64,000 nt of DNA. Origin: Areca catechu (lineage: Eukaryota; Streptophyta; Magnoliopsida; Arecales; Arecaceae). A model generated the notes under the pieces. It saw only the letters and a program-made list of their open reading frames with translations, was not told the DNA's origin and ran no database searches. The stretch's first letter is position 1; every line of letters starts with the position of its first letter. The stretch spans positions 36,094,418 to 36,158,417 of the forward strand of contig CM038042.1 of the NCBI GenBank assembly GCA_021397845.1, in the 5' to 3' direction. Below are positions 33,260 through 44,384 of the stretch, in pieces. Both the position numbers and the translations under genes were made by a program.

Positions 33260-34950
33260 CCTAGTTCGAGCCAGTCTCCTGCCGTTGAAGCAGTTCCACC
33301 AGTAAAATGGTGGTCATGCACACGCGAGAAGCCTCCACCAACCATGTAGGGGATCCTCCTCCCATGGAAGCCCATGCAGTCAAGAGAGGGAGCTCCCCAC
33401 TCCATCACCACCCCCGGCCGACCTCTAGCTTGCCACTCTCGCCCAGTAGGTACAGACCCTGACTGCAGTGGTACGGCAGCTTCATCATCAGCACCGGTCC
33501 CTAGGCACCTAGTAGAAGCCAGAGACCCTTACGACTCAGGCCGCTTGTCCCCACGATAGCATGCGTTCCCTCCAGGGAAGGCCATCGCACCCGTGGGTCA
33601 CATATGACCACTAAGGAAGCCTTGGGACCCCAAGAAAGAGGCAATTAAGTGGGTCGGTTGACCGAGTAAGCTGGTCCCCGGGCTCTGATCATGTCATTGC
33701 CAAGCATCGCAAGCACCATCAAGGCAAGGCCCCCGACATGACTTCCCATGAACGTCTCCTCCATCTCCTTTGATAGCCTCAATGGAAGGTTCCATCGATA
33801 ATGCCATTAGGTGCCTAGCTGAGAAGTGCCTAGAGGAGCAAAAATGCAAGCTGGTTGAGCTGTCCTGTCAGTTTGCCAACATGCACAGCTCCTCACGCGA
33901 GCCTGCGGGCTTTGATGCCCGCCCCCCTTTCTCTCAAGAAATCTAAGAGGAGCCGATCTCCACTTGGTTTCGCATGCCCCAAGTGGATCGCTATGACAGA
34001 ACCACTGATCCTTTGGACACTTGGAGACCTACAAGGCTCTCATGAGGGTCCAAGGGGTGACTGAGGCCCTCCTTTGCATCACCTTCCCATCACCTTTCAG
34101 AAGGCTGCTCGAGTCTGGTACACCTGCCTCAAGCCTAAAAGCATCCACTCTTTTGCATAGCTAGAAAGGAGGTTCATGCACTTCGATTCCTGCTGGAAGG
34201 TGCCGCGAGAGGTTGACAGTCTCTTCTCTATTCGGCAACAGGACCATGAGTCCTTGCAGGACTATGTATCCCAATTCAAGGTTTCCACCCTAGATATTTA
34301 CAATCTGGACGAGCCCATTGCCATGCTAGCACTAAAAGGGAGCTTAGGACCTCCTGTCTGACCTACTTCCTAGACAACAAGCCATCTAAGACCTATTCTG
34401 AGCTCCTCCTCCATGTCCACGTATATCCATGAGGAGTAGGTCGACCATACCAGAAGGGAGCTAGGTGAGAGGCCCCTGAATAAGTAGTCCCAAGGAGAAG
34501 CCTCCGGGATGCAAAGACTTGGACCAGCCCAGAACCTCTGGATTGGCCTGAAGCTGAAGAACTCTCCTGTTCTTGAAGAAAGATTCACTCCACTCCTCAC
34601 CCTGAGGTCCAAGATTCTTATGGAGATCGAAGGGGAGCGCTATCTACGCCGCCCTCCCCCACTGAGACCATCAAGTGGCTGCGATAAGTCAAAGTATTAC
34701 CAGTTCCATCGCGACCATGACCACGACACTAGGGAATGCCGCCACCTTAAGAGAAAAATTGAAGACCTGATAAGAAGGGGCTACCTCAGAAAGTTCGTGG
34801 GGGGCAAGGCCCTGGCAGAACCTCAAGTGCTTGTGGATCTTCTCTTTATCGACAACCGGCCCATCGAGAAGCCTGTGGGCATGATATCCTAGGGAATAGA
34901 GTGAGCCTCTTAGAGGATTAGGGTGGGGGAGGGGTCAGAAAATGTACTCC
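33260..34950 (+). pseudogene. gag: gag of H
   Basis: There are short frames in different registers with Tat-type Gag wording: MPQVDRYDRTTDPLD (about 33973), a frameshifted LETYKALMRVQG region (about 34020), FDSCWKVPREVDSLFSIRQQ (about 34178), and ESLQDYVSQF (about 34250). A His/Cys-rich segment YYQFHRDHDHDTRECRHLKR with IEDLIRRGYLRKFV lies at about 34693-34800. The start codon cannot be chosen with confidence. Many stops show that the gene is long dead. The base composition is more GC-rich than the neighbouring chromoviruses. Confidence 0.75.
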
Positions 34951-34979
34951 CCTTTGCAAGGGGAAGGGAGACGAGGGAG

Positions 34980-35373
34980 CATAATATAAATAATGATGCT
35001 GTTGTTGTCGAGATGATGGTAGCGAAGCATCCTGTAAAGCGGATTATGGTCGATAGTGGAAGTTCGACTAATGTCTTTTTTATGATGCTTTCTCTAAGAT
35101 GAACTTGTCCCCTACTCAGCTAAAGCCAGTTCATACCCCTCTCATCGATTTTATCGAAGACTTAGTGGGGATTGAAGGGGAGATCACACTCCTAGTCACT
35201 GCCGGGTCACCACCTCGATAAAGCACCGTCATGATAACCTTCACGGTTGTTAGGCTCCTTTTGGCCTACAATATGATTCTTGGCCATCCCGAGCTCAATT
35301 TGCTTGATGCAGTCATATTAACAAAGCAGCTCTTGGTGCAGTTCCCGACCCCCTACGGTGTAGAAAAAATGAG
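34980..35373 (+). pseudogene. pol: Protease region of H
   Basis: The active-site phrase IMVDSGSSTNVF is readable at about 35041-35077. Later pieces such as AYNMILGHPELN (about 35261) fit the protease end. Frameshifts occur between. The reading is cut by G at 35374-35378 (TSD GGGGC) and continues at 41729. Confidence 0.75.
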
Positions 35374-35378
35374 GGGGC

Positions 35379-36912
35379 TGATGGGGGACTAACTAAAAGC
35401 AAAATGAAGAATGATGCAAGTGGTTTGTTGGTTTTGTGGTTTTTATATTTTTATGATTTTCTTTGGATTCCCAAAAAATAAGTAAGAGTTGATCTAGGGT
35501 TTTATAATAACAAGAACTATCAAGCAAGCAAATAGTTCCTAAGCAATGATAAAGAGAGGAACCCGGGATTGAGAAACCCCATAGGACTTAGCTCTCCGAT
35601 CAAGGCCTACTTAGGAGCCAGGGGGCAAACCTCAAAGGTCTGAAGCTCCCGATGTAGAGATCGCTCACTTTGGTAGATGTGGCCTAGATGATCAAGCCGT
35701 CAACCCTGCGGAGGGTCGGCTGGCTGTCCGAAATCTCGATGGCAAAGGCAATCGTCTTCGTACTCATGTCACCTGGAGGACCTGCGAGCATTCAAAGATG
35801 GATTAAGTTTCAATCAGAAGAAAGCAATGGAAAAGATGAAAGAGAGTTGTTGAAGTGATGGTGGAGTTCTTCTGGATTCGAAGTTGGATGATAGAGTTGC
35901 GGAAGTAATGGTAGTTTGAGGCCTCACACCTCTCGACGCCCGAAGGCGAAGGCGCTCCCTCATGGAGATCGACATTGCTAGTGAACGAAGGCAACTAGAA
36001 AGAGATTGGAACTTAAGAAATGTATTTTTTTTCATTCATCAAAGATTAACCTTACAAAGGAGGGGTTAGGTCCTTTAAATAGACACCTTAGAATCCTTTT
36101 GAATTTCAAATGAAAAATTTACAAGAATTATTCAATGGGTGCCCAAACTTTTGACTTTTCTTCTCTCCTTGGCCAACTAAGAGCTAGCTTGATTGGGCGT
36201 GGCATGATGCAAGACTTGGAGGAGGGATCTTGGTGCCTTAAACTTGGAAAGAAGCTTCTTTGTTTTGGAAGAAAACATGAAGAGAGGCTTGGAGCAAGGC
36301 ATGTGCTCTTCTTCATTCCTTGGTTGTGCATCCTTTTTTGGTACAAGGCATGACATGGGGAGTGTGAGGTGGAGGCGCCCATGGATCTTGTCTCTTCCTT
36401 TCAAATAGGTTCAAACAATTTGGGAAGAAGACTTGATTGGAGGGCTTGAAGCAAGGGATTTGAATTCCCAACTTCAACTCCCATTGACCTTCTCTTTGGC
36501 TAACCACCCTTGCTTGCAATGGAGCTTGATAGGGGGAGGGAAAAAGGGATAGTGCCAAGTGATGTGTTCCTCCTCTTTGGGCGTCCAAGGATGCAGAGTG
36601 TGCTGCCCACATGGCAAGTTGTCATGGCACCACATAGGATGAAAAGGTGGGCCCTGAGCTGACTTGGATTCCTTCCTGACTTGGCTCCAAGGAGACTAAA
36701 TTTTAAGACCACTTCTTGCATGGACCCATACTTCAAACAGACTTGGACTGGACTCAATTTGTGACTAGACTCAGTACAGGACACAATTTGACCCAATTGG
36801 TCGAAGTACAAACTCAATTCAAAGCAAAAGGAAAATTACAAGGTTGAGGCTTGAAGCCTTATTACAAGACCCGAAAATTGAAACCCTAACCAGAGGTCTG
36901 GTGCCCACACCA
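35379..36912 (-). repeat. 3' LTR of G
   Basis: It begins on the plus strand TGATGGGGGACTAAC and ends GTGCCCACACCA. The inverted TATA-like box TATTTAAA is the complement of 36074-36081. Open frames inside (for example 36128-36612) are repeated at the same places in 40187-41723 and are LTR artefacts. Confidence 0.95.
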
Positions 36913-37490
36913 ATTCTTCCACGGTGGGAGGAACTTGACCCTGTCGAGTAAGAGTTTAGTTAGCTTAGGTACTCCTCCAGAAGGTTGGGATCGAGGCGCT
37001 GCAAGTCCTCCCGGGTAATCCACGAGTCATCGGACTCTGGTCGGCCTTGCCATCAGACTAAGAAATATTGATAACCTTTGCCCTGGGTAGTGATAGCTTG
37101 GTCATCCAGGACACGCTCGATCTGCTCTCCTCTCTCAGGTATAATTGGAGGTGGACACTCAGGTTCGGGTTCACTCTCAAAAGAAAGGTCAGGCCCAAAT
37201 GGCTCGTTAGGAAGGTTTGCTGGTTCCATGTACTCGACTAAGTCTGAGATATTGAAAGTCGAGCTAATGCCATAATTCGGGGGTAGCTCAAGAATGTAGG
37301 CATTAGGGCCGACTCTCTTTATCACTCTAAAGGGGCCAGCTCCACGAGCATGAAGTTTTTTAACGGTTCCTGGTGGAAACCATTTAGGCCTAAGCCTAAT
37401 CATTATAGAATCCCTTTGATCAAACTCTTTAGCTCATTTCCGGGAATCAGCCAAATTATTTTTAAAAAATTATATTTAATGCATAATCCT
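36913..37490 (-). pseudogene. Integrase C-terminus and chromodomain of G
   Basis: The minus-strand frame from 37403 to 37053 reads MIRLRPKWFPPGTVKKLHAR, then GAGPFRVIKRVG, YGISSTFNISDLVEYMEP and the first strand of the chromodomain. It stops just before the WQGRPESDDSWIT core, which is present at about 37000-37050 after one stop. The frame would run on across the LTR border. The upstream linker to SQK.NLSN is degraded near 37440-37490. Integrase zinc and catalytic domains are absent. Confidence 0.87.
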
Positions 37491-37499
37491 AACATGATG

Positions 37500-37655
37500 C
37501 AAAATGCAGACTTGACTAAGCATTCCAGTAGAGAAAAAAATTTATTGGACTCCTAGGGTCTAAACCTAACAGATTATGGACTCTCTAGGTTTGACCCTGG
37601 TCTGGTATGTACAAGAAAAATTATCAAGAATCCCTAACAAATGCCATAAAGTATA
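37500..37655 (-). other. Conserved non-coding stem-loop block of G
   Basis: On the plus strand AGGGTCTAAACCT (37555-37567) and AGGTTTGACCCT (37587-37598) can pair, apart from one unpaired base, around a 19-base loop. The surrounding bases are homologous to 21030-21110 of I in the opposite orientation. It lies between the acidic ORF and the integrase C-terminus, a place that is coding sequence in A. Confidence 0.62.
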
Positions 37656-39143
37656 CTAGAAGTAAATGGCAAAAGGGATGAGTTCTAAGGAGTCATGCAG
37701 CCTCATAATTCCAACAAAATGCAACCCCATGGCTCTAGAAATGTGAGAAGGCTCAGGGAAGGGGAGAAAATAGGAGTCGGAGTCTTGGGGCAATCTATGA
37801 GAAGCATGAGATAGACCTTGGTTAATCAGGATGACTTTAGAATTTGGACATTGATCGATGGGTGCAAGTTCTAGGACAGGCTGGGTGTTCTTCAAAGATG
37901 GTAACTGATCAGGTAACTCATCATGAACTACATCCTCATTTTCTTTCTGAGCTTCAACCATCTCTTGAGGATGTTCTCTTTGGATCAGTTCATTAAGGGT
38001 TTATTCCTGAACTCCTTCTGTGGACAAGACTGGCGAACCCTCATGTTCATTTACTAAATATGATCCTAGCTTGGTCATTTCTTCTTCAAATTCTCTAGTG
38101 GGTTCAGGATCTTTTTCCTCTGATTCCTCAATGATTTCAACCTTGGGTTCATCACACTTCACCATTAGACTTGACTCCGAGATATCTTCTTTGGATCCCT
38201 TAAAAAGCTCAGGGGTTTCTTCACTTAGATTCTTAGTGGGCTCAATCCTTTCTCCCTGAAATTCTTTAGAAGGTTTTTTTTTTTGGGTTGGTTCATGAGT
38301 CTCTTTAGTAGTAGGGGTTCCCTCAGTAGTCTAATCCTCTAACTGTTCTTCATATTCATCCACTAGGTGTGCTTCAGCTTCATATACTTCTACTTCAGGC
38401 TCACTGGTGGGTTCAAGATTTTCTAAGGGTCCTTCCAAAGTAGCTTCCGCCTGGATGTTTTCTGGGTCAACCAATCCCAGGTCAGCGATATACTCTCCCT
38501 CTTTAATGTTACCCTGGTGAACACATGGGGTAGCAGGGATGGGTTGACTCAGGTCAGATCGGTTTGGACTAGGTCGACTCGGGTAGACCTGACCATGCTC
38601 ATGGCTAGTTCCTAGGGCTCAGCTAGGGTTCCTAAAGGGTTCAGGTCTATAATAGGTGGGGGCCCTTTGGAAATGCTCACAATACCTCGCAGTGTGGTAA
38701 GCCTACTCTAAATTATTGACCTCTATAAAATAAAGCTCCCTTTGAAGATCAGGATGTAGGCCAACCCTAAACCTAGACAGGGTTACAGATTCTGATTCAT
38801 TGACATTATATCGCATGACATACTCATCAAACATTGCGATGTATTTGGCCACACTCCTGCTCCCTTGATGTGGGAATCTTCTAGACTCAGCCTCTAAGGA
38901 GGGATCATGTTGAGGGCAACTCCTAGGATGGGGAAGTGATTTAAACTCTGGTTTAGTGTGAGGCTTCTGGGTCCTAACCCGAGTTTCTAGTCTTGTTACA
39001 CTTTGATCAAACTTATCAAGCTTATTGTTCATCTTATCCAATTGTTCCTTGATGGCCTTTAATAGATCTTCTCGGGTGTTGTCCATGGGTTTACTTGGTT
39101 GGGAAGGATGGGGATGATAGGGTACTCCTGATCTAGTAGACAT
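37656..39143 (-). pseudogene. gag: Gag-derived and acidic long frame of G
   Basis: One minus-strand frame of about 495 codons runs from ATG 39143 to the stop at 37656, with four internal stops (near 38700, 38620, 38330 and 38005) and no frameshift. The first part (MSTRSGVPY, coiled coil, YIAMFDEYVMRYNV, SRFRVGLHPDLQREL) is a shortened Gag lacking the zinc knuckle. The second part is strongly acidic: VYEAEAHLVDEYEEQLED, then EFEEEMTKLGSYLVNEHEG, homologous to J and M, then VVHDELPDQLPSL. The C-terminal about 50 codons (PFPEPSHISRAMGLHF) have a counterpart in I only at DNA level. The function of the acidic part is unknown. Confidence 0.83.
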
Positions 39144-40186
39144 GGGTTAAGCACACAAAAACGTCTAAGATCTACTAGACCTAGAATCTCAACCAGTTGC
39201 CTAAGTCAGGGTGGCAAACCAGTCTGTAGTAACTCCGTCCTTGGCCAGGTAGGTGTAGGGGAGTGGAGATCCCTGAACGCCAACCTTAGACACCAATCTG
39301 GGATTGGCCAGGTAGGCGGACAAAACTCACAAGCCCTGAATCATCAAGCCTAGACACCAAGAGCAACAACACACACAGAATGGGCTGACGCCAAGAATAG
39401 ACACTTAGTCTTGACTCAACCAATAGGTGTCCCTAAGCTCTCTAGAGCAAAATTAGTGTCTACTAGATTTTAATTAGAGCTTGGGTTCGATATGCCGGGT
39501 GGTGATTTTTGGGCTAGGGACAGGTAATGAAATCCTGACCCTATGTCAATTTGTTCCCCTTAAGATGACTTATAGAATGATGGCAAACAAATGATCTAAT
39601 GAAATGTCACTAAGTTATATTTTTTTGGTTTTTTTTTTTTTTTTTTTGATGTATGATAATAGAGTTAAGATGATGGAAATGAAATGAATGACTCAATGCA
39701 AGATTAAGCTATATGACAAATGAAAACATAAGAAAATGCAAATTTACTGAAATTCTCAAAATAAAACTTGCTCTAAAGTAATATTTTGGCTTGTAGAAAT
39801 TTCACAAATTGAAATAAAATCTGAGAAAATTATCAAGAATATGTTGAATAATATGTGATCTATCAAGATAAAAATCATGAAATTTAGAGATTCCTACAGG
39901 TAGTACCACCGAAAAAAATAGACCATGTATGGAAAGAAAAACTACAGAAATTAAAAGATGAAATCTAAGATGCAAAATCTTTTCGTTCTTTTAAACCTAT
40001 TCTTCTTGTATTCTCCTTCAAAGGCCTATCACAATGGCACCCCTACACGCCTTAGGAGATCCCCGTGGAATGGGAGGAGAGGGTCTTGAAACCCTACTTT
40101 TCTCCTAAGACTGGATGGCCTGGTGAAGCACCTAATCCAGGTACTTAAGAAGAGCTAAAGTCCTAACCTAGCTCTGATACAAGAAA
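39144..40186 (-). other. Leader and primer site of G
   Basis: The primer site is TTGTATCAGAGC on the minus strand (complement of 40171-40182), four bases from the LTR. The leader of about 1 kb has no coding potential and contains the family blocks, such as the complement of 39425-39480. A run of 17 T is at 39632-39648. Confidence 0.82.
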
Positions 40187-41723
40187 TGATGGGGGACTAA
40201 CTAAATGCAAAATGAAGAATGATGCAAGTGGTTTGTTGGTTTTGTGGTGTTTAGATTTTTATGATTTTCTTTGGATTCCTGAAAAAATAAGTAAGAGTTG
40301 ATCTAGGGTTCTATAATAACAAGAACTATCAAGCAAGCAAATAGTCCCTAAGCAATGATAAAGAGAAGATCCCGGGATTGAGAAACCCCGTAGGACTTAG
40401 CTCTCCGATCAAGACCTACTCAGGAGCTAGGGGGCAAACCTCAAAGATCTGAAGCACTCGATGCAGAGATCGCTCACTTTGGTGGATGCGTCCTGGATGA
40501 TCGAGCCGTCAACTCTGCGGAGGCGCGGCTGGCTGTCCGAAGATCTCGATGGCAAAGGCAACCGTCTCCATACTCGTGTCACCTAGAGGACCTGCAAGCA
40601 TTCAAAGATGGGTTAAGTTTCAATCGGAAGAAAGCAATGGAAAAAAATGAAAGAGAGTTGTTGAAGTGATGGTGGAGTTCTTCTGGATTCAGAGCCGGAT
40701 GATGGAGTTGCGGAAGTGATGGTAGTTTGAGGCCTCACACCTCTTGACGCCCGAAGGCGAAGGTGCTCCCTCACGGAGATCGACGTTCCTAGTGAACGAA
40801 GGCAACTAGAAAGAGATTGGAACTCAAGAAATGTATTTTTTTTCATTCATCAAAGATTAATCTTACAAAGGAGGGGTTAGGTCCTTTAAATAGACACCTT
40901 AGGACCCTTTTGAATTTCAAATGAAAAATTTACAAGAATTCTTGAATGGGTGCCCAAACTTTTGACTTTTCTTCTCTCCTTGGCCGATCAAGAGCTAGCT
41001 TGATTGGGCGTGGCATGATGCAAGGCTTGGAGGAGGGATCTTGGCATCTTGAACTTGGAAAGAAGATTCTTTGTTTTGGAAGAAAACATGAAGAGAGGCT
41101 TGGAGCAAGGCATGTGTTCTTCTTCCTTCCTTGGTTGTGCATCCTTTTTAGGTACAAGGCATGACATGGAGAGTGTGAGGTGGAGGCGCCCATGGATCTT
41201 GTCTCTTCCTTCCAAAGAGGTTCAAACAATTTGGGAAGAAGACTTGATTGGAGGGCTTGAGGCAAGGGATTTGAATTCCCAACTTCAACTCCCATTGACC
41301 TTCTCTTTGGCCGACCACCCTTGCTTGGAAAGGAGCTTGATAGGGGGAGGGAAAAAGGGCTAGTGCCAAGTGATATGTTCCTCTTCTTTGGGCGTCCATG
41401 GATGGAGAGTGTGCTGCCCACATGGCAAGTTGTCATGGCACCACATAGGATGAAAAGGTGGGCCCTGAGCTGACTTGGATTCCTTCCTGACTTGGCTCTA
41501 AGGAGACTAAATTTTAAGACCACTTCTTGCATGGACCCATACTTCCAACAGACTCAGACTAGGCTCAATTTGTGACTAGACTCAGTACAGGATACAATTT
41601 GACCCAATTGGTCAAAGTACAGACTCAATTCAAAGCAAAAGAAAAATTACAAGGTTGAGGCTTGAAGCCTTATTACAAGACCCGAAAATTGAAACCCTAA
41701 CCAGAGGTCTGGTGCCCACACCA
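40187..41723 (-). repeat. 5' LTR of G
   Basis: It is 1537 bp and pairs with 35379-36912. The inverted TATA-like box is the complement of 40885-40892. The LTR start on the minus strand is TGGTGTGGGCACC. It is followed by the TSD GGGGC at 41724-41728. Confidence 0.95.
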
Positions 41724-41728
41724 GGGGC

Positions 41729-42810
41729 ACCTTAGCCGGTTCAGCACTGCTTGCAAGCCACGCCAGAGCCAGGAGTGCCGAGAAAGATCCCACCATCAAT
41801 GATCTTGATCAAAGGGTGCAAGATACCAAGGGTGGTCCAGTTGAACGCCTGTTGTCATGCCCACTCAGAACCAATCCATTAAAAATGGTGCATATAGGAG
41901 CCCAACTGTCGGACGATGAGAAGGTGCACTTACTGAGTTTCCTCCGAGAAAATGCAGATATATTCACCTGGACCATGGTGGATATGCCAGAGATCCCCAC
42001 CGACATCATCATCCACAGGCTAAACATCGATCCGAAGTGCCATCCAGTCTGGCAAAAGAAGAGAAACTTCACCCCATAAAGGCAGAGGGCAGTGAATGAA
42101 GAGGTGAAGAAGCTCCTTGCAGCCAGCTTCATTCGCGAAGTCCAATACCCCAGCTAGCTGGCGAACGTGGTCATGGTCAAGAAAGCCAACAAAAAGTGAA
42201 GGATCTATGTAGAGTACACAAACCTGAACAGAGCCTACACAAAAGATAGCTTCCCTCTTCCAAAGATCGATCAGCTAGTGGATGCCACCTCGGGGCACTG
42301 TCTACTCATGTTCATGGATACATTCTCTAGGTACAACTAGATCCGATGCACCCGGAAGATGAGGAACACACTGCCTTCATTACGGACCGCGGGATATACT
42401 ACTATCAGATGATGTCATTCATCCTAAAGAATGCTGGAGCTACTTACCAGTGTTTAGTTAACAAGGTCTTCAAAGACCAAATTATCCGCAACATCCAGGT
42501 CTACATGGATGACATGCTCGTTATAAGCCAGCCAGAGTCAAACCATGTTACAGACCTAGCAGAAGCTTTTCATAACCTCCGCCTTCACTGGATGAAGTTG
42601 AATCCGGCAAAGTGCACCTTCGGCATGGCGGCCAAAAAATTCTTGGGTTTCATGGTAACTCAAAGGGGAATCAAAGCCAACCTAGAGAAGGTCCAAGCAA
42701 TCGTCAACATGGAGCACCCTACCTCAAAGAAGCAAGTACAGCACCCGACTGACCGGATTATAGCTCTGAGTTGATTCATCTTGGGCTCCATCGATCGCTA
42801 CCTACTAATA
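41729..42810 (+). pseudogene. pol: Reverse transcriptase of H (Tat-like)
   Basis: A frame from 41816 holds the segment before RT and its start (LSDDEKVHLLSFLRENADIF, about 41910; MPEIPTDIIIHRLNIDP, about 41983). A stop at 42077, further stops and a frameshift near 42340 follow. The frame from 42346 has TAFITDRGIYYYQMM, ATYQCLVNKVF and the catalytic YMDD at 42502-42513, then KFLGFMVTQRGI. The last recognisable codons (a SIDRYL-like phrase) end near 42808, where unrelated sequence begins. Confidence 0.85.
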
Positions 42811-44384
42811 GTTACAATTTGGTATCAGAGCCCAAAAGATTAGGGTATTATCTTCTTCCCGAATCACTCCAAATTTCCTTCACCAACAATTTTTTTTTCA
42901 AATCTTTTTCTCCGTTGCTTCGACCTCGTCACTGTTCTTTCCCCCTTCTCTATCTTTTTTTCCTTCCTACCTAAGAACCACCACCGAGCCAAACTCGGCA
43001 TCACCTCCTCCGAGTCTGATCGCTCGTCGCCTCCACTTGCAACCGAAAATGTCTGATCACCTCTCATCGAGCCTCCCTTCCTCCAGCGAGCAGCCATCGA
43101 CCATCTCCACAGTCGTCGAAGACCCAGTCTCTCGCTCTGAGTCACCCACAACTGGATCTGCTTGATGCCCCGAGTCCCAAATTTTGGAGCCTGTTCTAGA
43201 GGCCTACTTCTCCCCAGCCCTTTCCTCCAAGTCATTTCAAGTGGGAGCCTAGCCTCTCTACAGTTCTTGCTCCATCTTCACACGCTTTGTCACTGCTCAA
43301 ATCGTGATGATCCTCTATCGAATCCCATCAAGCATCAACTATGACTGTGGCCCTCATAGTCCTGACAGTGTTCAAGCCTTGCTTGCCTACCGCCCGCTCG
43401 AATTCCCATCGAACACTGACTGTGACTGCGATCCCGGGAGTCCTGACCATGTCCAAGCCATGCCAGCCCCCCCAGTCTCCTGGATCCCCATCATCTTGTC
43501 GTCGTCTCCTCCTTGTGGCAAGCTGTTGGAGATCCTCATCTTTGGGAAAATACGCCGGAGGTCCCTAATCCGCTCGCCACTTATGGCAGGTCCACCGAAC
43601 TCGGCCTCTTCTCCATTCAAGACCGGCAACCATGACCACCCCTCAGCCTCCGTTTGGATCAATGACCCCAAGAGCTCAGCCATCTGCTCCTCTGATCGAT
43701 GCCTTACCATCAGATTTTCCAGATGCCGGTGAATCATGTCCTCAGCCCAGATCGTGTCCGCTGCTGCCCATGAAGTCTCATCAGCTACTGGCCTCCATCC
43801 CCAATCTCGTAACCAACCCAATCCCACCAAAACTCCTCCCTACTACCGTCGCCAGCTGCCTCTACCATGACCACTACTGGCCAAGCCGCTGTCTCCATCC
43901 CAGCACCACCGCCAGCAAACGCCCACTGGACTACCCTCCGAAGCCTCCCCTGTTCCTCCATTCATTTGTCCATGGAAGAAGAAGACATCCCGCATGATCA
44001 TGAAAGCAAAGTTGGTTCCCTATTGTCGATTTCTCCCTCTACACGGATTTCAAAGTGCACGATCTTCAAAGCTGCATGCTCCTTAAAGTGCACCATTCTC
44101 AGAGCAGAGCTAAGGAAAAAAAGAGAAGAGAAAAAAAAAGAGAAAAAGAGAAAAAAATGAAAAAAAATTAATTTGGGATAGTTTTCAAAGCTGCACAATT
44201 TCAGAGCCGCATGGATTTCAAAGCTACACAGATCTCAGAGCAGAGCCTTTGGATTTGGTTCATCAAAGCCCCCTCGTTGATCTCGATTCGATGGAGTCGA
44301 GTTTTCCCCACCTCAGGAAAATGATGGAGACATCACCAGCACTGATCTTTGAGCAGCACTGATCCTGGAAATGATGGAGACATC
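42811..44384 (+). other. Retroelement leader of unknown family (L)
   Basis: It starts with a primer-site-like TTGGTATCAGAGCCC at 42819 with no LTR to its left, so the LTR was lost at the junction with H. The following 1.4 kb is C/T-rich, with several overlapping open frames on both strands (42864-43235, 43304-43732, 43387-43830, 43632-43997). None has a recognisable domain, and frame choice is ambiguous. A purine tract lies at 44117-44165. Words like TTCAAAGCTGCA and CTCAGAGCAGAG repeat at 44050-44250. A duplicated 'aaatgatggagacatcacca' occurs at about 44320 and 44372. Confidence 0.4.

Larger units (their letters stand above)
35379..41723 (-). mobile_element. Complete non-autonomous chromovirus derivative G
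   Basis: On the minus strand it has a 5' LTR (40187-41723), primer site, leader, gag-derived frame with acidic tail, stem-loop block, integrase C-terminus/chromodomain and a 3' LTR (35379-36912). The TSD GGGGC is at 35374-35378 and 41724-41728, and H protease/RT continues across. The LTRs are 1534 and 1537 bp with few differences, making this one of the younger insertions here. There is no protease, RT, RNase H or integrase core. Confidence 0.95.
23550..42810 (+). mobile_element. Old Tat-like Ty3/gypsy element H, opened by D, J and G
   Basis: H pieces are about 23550-24891 and 27858-27988 (LTR and primer site), 33260-35373 (gag and protease) and 41729-42810 (RT). Each gap is exactly an inserted element with its own TSD. 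The order of parts and the wording of gag, protease and RT match Tat/Retand-type gypsy elements. The element is cut off inside RT at about 42810, so RNase H, integrase and the 3' LTR are missing. The left LTR boundary is not fixed and 23550 is approximate. Confidence 0.78.

Noticed and set aside
40930..41532. 200-codon minus-strand frame
   Set aside because: It lies in the G 5' LTR, and the same region in the other LTR (36128-36817) is broken in different places. No domain is visible.
43304..44160. Pro/Ser-rich frames as a host protein gene
   Set aside because: They overlap on both strands and in several registers, with no domain, and follow a primer-site-like sequence. Only an unassigned retroelement leader is reported.
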